A stretch of 64,000 nt of DNA from Neobacillus sp. PS3-12 (GTDB lineage Bacteria; Bacillota; Bacilli; Bacillales; Cytobacillaceae). The stretch is from the NCBI RefSeq assembly GCF_030915385.1, contig NZ_CP133268.1, forward strand, positions 2,161,430-2,225,429, read 5' to 3'. The position numbers and the translations under genes are program-made. The notes beneath the pieces were generated by a model. That model was not told where the DNA came from and did no database searches. It saw only the letters and a list, made by a program, of their open reading frames with translations. This document shows, in pieces, positions 63,225 through 64,000 of the stretch (its first letter is position 1; the number at the start of each line of letters is the position of its first letter).

Positions 63225-64000
63225 TTTCCTGTTTCCTCCTTTACGATTAACACTTCATTTGCAAGAATTTCTTTCCTGTTAAATGATTTCCGCTTGTTTG
63301 AAAGCAGCAAAGTTGAAAAACCATTGTCGATTTCAATTGCTTTTGCATGGTCAGCGAAGTTGAACATCACTAAAATTCTTTGGGTTTGATCGTTTCTTAT
63401 GAAAGTAAGTAAGCCGTCCTCATTATTTAAATACTCATACACCCCTCTAGTGAGGCATGAGTGTTGTTTTCTAATTTTTAAAAGGTTTTTATAAAAGCTC
63501 AGCATCGAATCGGGATCATCCTGCTGGTCTTCTACATTCACCTTATTGGCATCATCTGGAATCGTCATCCATGGCTCATGCTCGGAGAAACCAACATTAA
63601 GCCCTGCATTCCATTGCATCGGGGTACGGGATTTGTCACGTGACTTTCCATTCGCAATCGCTATCGCCTCTTCATGTGACTTTCCAGCTTTACATGCCAA
63701 TTGATATCCCATAATCCCTTGGACATCCTTCATTTTGTTGATGTCAGTTGTAATCCAATCCCCCATCCCAATTTCATCGCCATAGTAGAGGAATGGAATC
63801 CCTTTTGCGGTTAGCAGCAAAGCCGCTACCAGTTTAGCTCTGTCTTCATCATTTCCAAATCGAGATATGTGCCTTGACATATCATGGCTGGAGAAAAACA
63901 AAGTGGGGATTTGATAGGAATCATAGGCTTGTTCTGTCGCAAACAATTGTTGATAAAGCATAGTAAGGTCAAATCTAGCAATACTGCCAATATTAAAGTT
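63221..64000 (-). CDS. Alpha-glucosidase/oligo-1,6-glucosidase, GH13 (C-terminal part, runs off right edge)
   Basis: About 260 codons of the C-terminal part of a GH13 enzyme; the frame is open to base 64000. The conserved region with the transition-state Asp is SSHDMSRHISRFGND, followed by PFLYYGDEIGMGDW and SRDKSRTPMQWNAGLNVGFSEHEPWM, then the C-terminal beta domain. It resembles MalL/TreA-type intracellular alpha-glucosidases. Placement at the head of a beta-mannoside operon suggests mixed alpha/beta gluco-mannoside substrates. The true start is outside the window. Confidence 0.88.
   Translation of the reverse strand, partial: NFNIGSIARFDLTMLYQQLFATEQAYDSYQIPTLFFSSHDMSRHISRFGNDEDRAKLVAALLLTAKGIPFLYYGDEIGMGDWITTDINKMKDVQGIMGYQLACKAGKSHEEAIAIANGKSRDKSRTPMQWNAGLNVGFSEHEPWMTIPDDANKVNVEDQQDDPDSMLSFYKNLLKIRKQHSCLTRGVYEYLNNEDGLLTFIRNDQTQRILVMFNFADHAKAIEIDNGFSTLLLSNKRKSFNRKEILANEVLIVKEETGK

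Overview
The window reads as chromosome of an endospore-forming Bacillaceae member. The reasons are AT-rich DNA, strong AGGAGG ribosome-binding sites, TTG and GTG starts, a Spo0E-like protein, a B. subtilis-type SdhC, a GlnK/GlnL-type two-component pair, S-box and preQ1 riboswitches, and CRP/Fnr boxes of the Bacillus type (TGTGA-N6-TCACA). A Bacillus/Neobacillus-like facultative anaerobe that handles nitric oxide is a fair guess. Genus is not determinable from this sequence alone. No rRNA, tRNA, CRISPR, prophage or complete insertion sequence was seen.

Layout. 1-6.9 kb: a fumarate-respiration block (C4-dicarboxylate transporter, aspartate ammonia-lyase, SdhC/SdhA-type fumarate reductase running off the left edge) under an Fnr box, with a divergent sensor kinase and response regulator. 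7-14.3 kb: a xylose operon (xylA, xylose transporter, xylB, galM) with divergent xylR and a clear XylR operator. 14.7-19.3 kb: ydcF, a small conserved-looking gene, quinol nitric oxide reductase norZ, and a 43-codon gene; Fnr and Fur boxes lie around the last two. 19.6-25.6 kb: the ribose operon rbsK-D-A-C-B with rbsR and four operator copies. 25.7-34.1 kb: ArsC-like, cupin, coproporphyrin ferrochelatase, ric (ScdA), queT with a preQ1 riboswitch, nitronate monooxygenase, HtrA, CPBP protease, Spo0E-like. 34.2-46.2 kb: chemoreceptor, PAS-GGDEF-EAL protein, Fe-alcohol dehydrogenase, DUF3231, an MsrA-like gene behind a SAM riboswitch, vanZ, vanY, vanS, vanR. 46.2-53.7 kb: a sugar-acid/amino-sugar operon (GntR-LacI regulator, ABC importer, NanA-like aldolase, GH88, ROK kinase). 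53.9-64 kb: a Nudix hydrolase and a beta-mannoside operon (GH13, DUF1861, GH130, GH2 beta-mannosidase, zinc dehydrogenase, MFS, ROK, manA).

Most striking non-genic signal: four intergenic arrays (8.24, 14.28, 14.45 and 30.57 kb) each hold three tandem inverted-repeat units at exactly 52 bp period, although stem sequences differ between arrays; a partial fifth lies at 7.01 kb. A second interspersed repeat of about 200 bp (32.0 and 40.1 kb, shorter forms at 6.9 and 33.9 kb) supplies the last codons and stop of two unrelated proteins, giving both a C-terminal RDGS-x-VSV tail.

Five conserved genes (aspA, rbsA, the GGDEF-EAL gene, a ROK kinase, a GntR-LacI regulator) are each split by one single-base indel with good coding on both sides. 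This looks more like consensus error than decay, but reads are needed to decide.
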